This document shows positions 61,736 through 64,000 of a DNA stretch of 64,000 nt, piece after piece (positions within the stretch are counted from its first letter, which is position 1; each line of letters opens with the position of its first letter). Under the pieces are notes generated by a model. It did no database searches, was not told the DNA's origin, and was given only the letters and a program-made list of their open reading frames with translations. The DNA comes from Morella rubra (Eukaryota > Streptophyta > Magnoliopsida > Fagales > Myricaceae): NCBI GenBank assembly GCA_003952965.2, contig CM025853.1, positions 3,437,622-3,501,621 on the forward strand, given 5' to 3'. The position numbers were made by a program, and so were the translations under genes.

Positions 61736-62076
61736 CACTCTAATCTCACTTGCGTGCCATCTAAGCTTAATTTTCAATACACTCCACAAAATCTTCTTAA
61801 ATAAGTATAATTCTACTTGCGTGCCATCTAAGTCTAATCTTCGATACACTCTACAGAATCCTTTAGAATAAGTATAATCTCACTCGGATGCCATCTAAAT
61901 TTAATCCGCGATACACTCTATAAAGTCATCTAGAAATGAGTTTAATCTCACTTTCATGCCATCTAAGGTTGATCCTCTATACACTCCACAAAAGTCTTCT
62001 GGAATTGAGTCTAATCTTACTCGCGTGCCATCTAATCCTAATCTTTATACACTGTACAATATCCTCTGAATGAGTA
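61736..62076 (+). repeat. Minisatellite, 67-69-bp unit, five copies
   Basis: The word TGCCATCTAA recurs at about 61,755, 61,822, 61,889, 61,957 and 62,026. The shared context is AATCTCACT before it and ATACACT(C/G)(C/T)AC after it. Copies are about 70-80 percent alike by eye, so the array is not recent. Confidence 0.9.
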
Positions 62077-62365
62077 GAGATTAAAAATAAATAAAAATAT
62101 AATCTTTTTCATGAAATTTGCAAAATAAAATAACTTTACCCGTGCATTTGAGGAAGTGGCGAACACCTTCCTCACATCTCTACGACAAATCCTAAAGTCC
62201 CATCGCAGCTGGACTCCATCCCAAGTCCTTCTTAATGCCAATGAAGTCGCACAAATGTTTACCTCGATGGGCGGCGAATACCGAAGTTGCTGGATGTATT
62301 CCCCATCATCCATCGAAGATTTTCTCCTTATAGTAGCAAAGATTCACTAAGAAAAATTTTAAATT

Positions 62366-62872
62366 GGGATAATATCATAGTTAGTTCTATAAATATGAGT
62401 AAAAATCAAATTGGTACCTCTAATTATTAATTCGGCGATTTGAGACCCATAACTTTTGAAAATCATCAATTGTAGCCCCCTCTAAATTAGGCGTTAAATC
62501 TGACAGAAAATCATGTAAAATGATTAAAATGTCCCTCAAAGACTAAATTTTAATAAATAAATAAAAATAATAAAAATTTGAGAAATAAATTAAAAATAAA
62601 TATATTATTGAAATAGAGTTTCAATAGTTTTATTAAAAAATATTATTTTTTTTAAAAAAATTTATTTTTTATTTTTAATGAATTTTTAAGTAATTTTATC
62701 TTAGAGGGGCATTTTGGTCATTTTGTATGATTTTCTGTCGGATTTAATCCTAATTTAGACGTAATAGAATTGATGATTTTTAAAAGTTGTGGGACTTAAA
62801 TTACCGAATTGATAATTAGGAATACCAATTTGATTTTTGCTCATAATTATGGGGCTAACTATGACTTTACTC
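62366..62872. mobile_element. Foldback element with about 170-bp inverted arms
   Basis: The left arm (62,366-about 62,545) is the inverted complement of the right arm (about 62,700-62,872). Matching words include CATAGTTAG, AAAATCAAATTGGTA, TTAATTCGG against TCAATTCGG, AATCATCAATT and GACAGAAAATCAT. The arms are about 80-85 percent alike by eye and enclose an A/T-only core. The outermost matching word is TCATAGTTAG. A target-site duplication is not clear. There is no coding sequence. Confidence 0.85.
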
Positions 62873-62897
62873 TTAAAATAAATGTGTCAATCAAATG

Positions 62898-62983
62898 GTG
62901 GACCCCATTCTAGGGCCTATGCTATAAAAAAAAACTCTAGGTGGACCCCATTCTAGAGCCCATACTATAAAAAACAACTTTAA
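62898..62983 (+). repeat. Two-copy 43-bp tandem repeat
   Basis: GTGGACCCCATTCTAG followed by (A/G)G(G/C)CC and ATACTATAAAAAA-like sequence occurs at 62,898-62,940 and again at 62,941-62,983. It begins shortly after the foldback element. Confidence 0.85.
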
Positions 62984-64000
62984 TTGGACAACATTTAAAA
63001 GTGTAGGGTCTTACATGTTGTGTTAATCAGATGGTGAAATATAGTGTCAGTTGAAGAAATAAGAAACAAGAAACAATAATATTTTTTTGATTTTTTAATT
63101 CAATGTTTGACTTTGAGGCATGCAAAACAGGAAAGACGTTGACAGGTATGTGATGTTTGTAGAAACTAAATTTCAATCCTAACACATCCAAACGCAAGGA
63201 CTTAAAGCGGGACTTAAGTCTTAAAGCCTGAGTTCAATCCTGATCCCAAACAAGACCATTAATAACTTTTTTTATCAATCCCAAGATAATCTACGCTATA
63301 TCTTTATCCATCCAAACACATCCTAATTTTTTTAAAGAAAAATTCAACTGCCAACCATCACCTAAATTTACCACAGTTGATCCACATGCACTTTGCCTTA
63401 GAACCACTTTGCCCCTAGCGTCATCCTGTCATATTCTAGTAGAGATGTTAAGCTCATGTTTGGGGAGCCAAAAACTTCTTCATTTCATAGAAGGTAGTGT
63501 AAATTTAATTGGAATTTGAGAAAAAATTATGGGAATAAATAAATGTTGAAATTTATAAAAAAAAATGTTTAAAAGTGTAAAAAGTTGTTAGAATTTAGAA
63601 AAAAAAAAAAAAAAAGAGTGAATGTCATCAAAGTCCATCCAAACATCTTGTCATTGAAAAAATTTTACAAGTCAAACCGGAGAGGATTCTCCTCCACCGT
63701 TCCTTACTTTTCCAGCCAACCAAATGCAAATAATTAAACGAAGGGAACGGAAAAAAAATAATTGGATGGTCAAGATTTGTATGATAAACGCCAGAGGAGC
63801 ACATCCCACCGTTCCTTCATTTTCCATCAATGGCCAAATTTTAGAACTCAAACCCGCCCTGGGAAGAGGCTCGTCCTCAGACAAGTCCCCATCGACTCAT
63901 CCACGTGAGATGTGATGCCATAAAATTTCTCAATTAAGTCCGTTCTTAAATTCACCAAGAAACAAAAAAAAAAAAAAGTCCGTTCCCAAATTCAGAATCT
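62984..64000. other. AT-rich right edge, possible MITE and G-box
   Basis: No gene. Bases 63,454-63,654 have weakly inverted ends (ATGTTTGGGGA against CATCCAAACAT) around an AT-rich core, so they may be a MITE. A CACGTG G-box at 63,902-63,907 could belong to the promoter of a gene to the right, which is speculation. Confidence 0.35.

Noticed and set aside
63183-63336. Possible MITE with ACACATCCAAAC words
   Set aside because: The repeated words are in the same orientation, not inverted, so no element ends can be defined.
1-64000. CRISPR arrays, tRNA and rRNA genes
   Set aside because: Looked for and not seen: no spaced identical repeats of CRISPR form, no cloverleaf with B-box that I could recognise, no rRNA core sequences. 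The TGGTATCAGAGC at 49,860 is a retroelement primer site, not a tRNA.

Overview
This is plant nuclear DNA from a flowering plant. The evidence is split genes with GT-AG introns, T-rich intron 3' ends, plant-only or plant-type families (AGO1 with a miR168 site, sucrose synthase, NAC factor, DYW-class PPR, CC-NB-ARC resistance-gene relic), and many plant transposon relics (Copia, Gypsy, LINE, MULE, hAT, TRIM, MITEs). The protein-coding genes look dicot- or magnoliid-like, but I cannot name the species from the sequence alone.

Layout. Bases 1-24,000 are gene-poor: long T+G-rich blocks on the + strand, a 200-bp direct repeat, and decayed transposon pieces (hAT-like zinc-finger protein, Copia, Mutator, a Tourist-like MITE, a CACTA-like end). 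Bases 24,200-32,500 hold ARGONAUTE1 on the + strand with 21 coding exons (1,062 aa), an intron in the 5' UTR and a miR168 target site. After an LTR-like triple repeat and a LINE tail, a sucrose synthase of the SUS6/7 type follows at 34,647-39,136 (15 coding exons, 935 aa). It carries a Pro/Ala-rich C-terminal extension ending in a predicted membrane segment, and one of its introns has a GC donor. A DHH-family phosphoesterase-like gene (6 exons, 381 aa) lies at 39,981-42,719. A NAC transcription factor (3 exons, 239 aa) is on the - strand at 44,250-47,706. Two well-bounded non-autonomous elements follow: a 902-bp hAT-type element with 8-bp target duplications, and a 0.66-kb TRIM inserted in an (AT)n tract. 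An intronless DYW-class PPR gene (824 aa) lies at 51,960-54,434, and the UFM1-conjugating enzyme UFC1 (3 exons, 175 aa) on the - strand at 55,228-56,296. From 58,037 onward there is a broken CC-NB-ARC gene joined to a tandemly duplicated Gypsy fragment, then minisatellites and a 0.5-kb foldback element.

The genes do not form a pathway or operon-like unit. They are independent housekeeping or regulatory genes: RNA silencing, sucrose cleavage, a nucleotide phosphoesterase-like protein, transcription, organelle RNA editing and ufmylation. For the five split or intronless intact genes, exon boundaries were set by hand so that every splice site is GT-AG (one GC-AG) and the joined frame is open and divisible by three. 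I did not find a clearly novel multi-gene system. The most interesting items are the membrane-tailed sucrose synthase, its obligatory GC-AG intron, the strand-asymmetric 1-18 kb region and the resistance-gene/Gypsy tandem composite.
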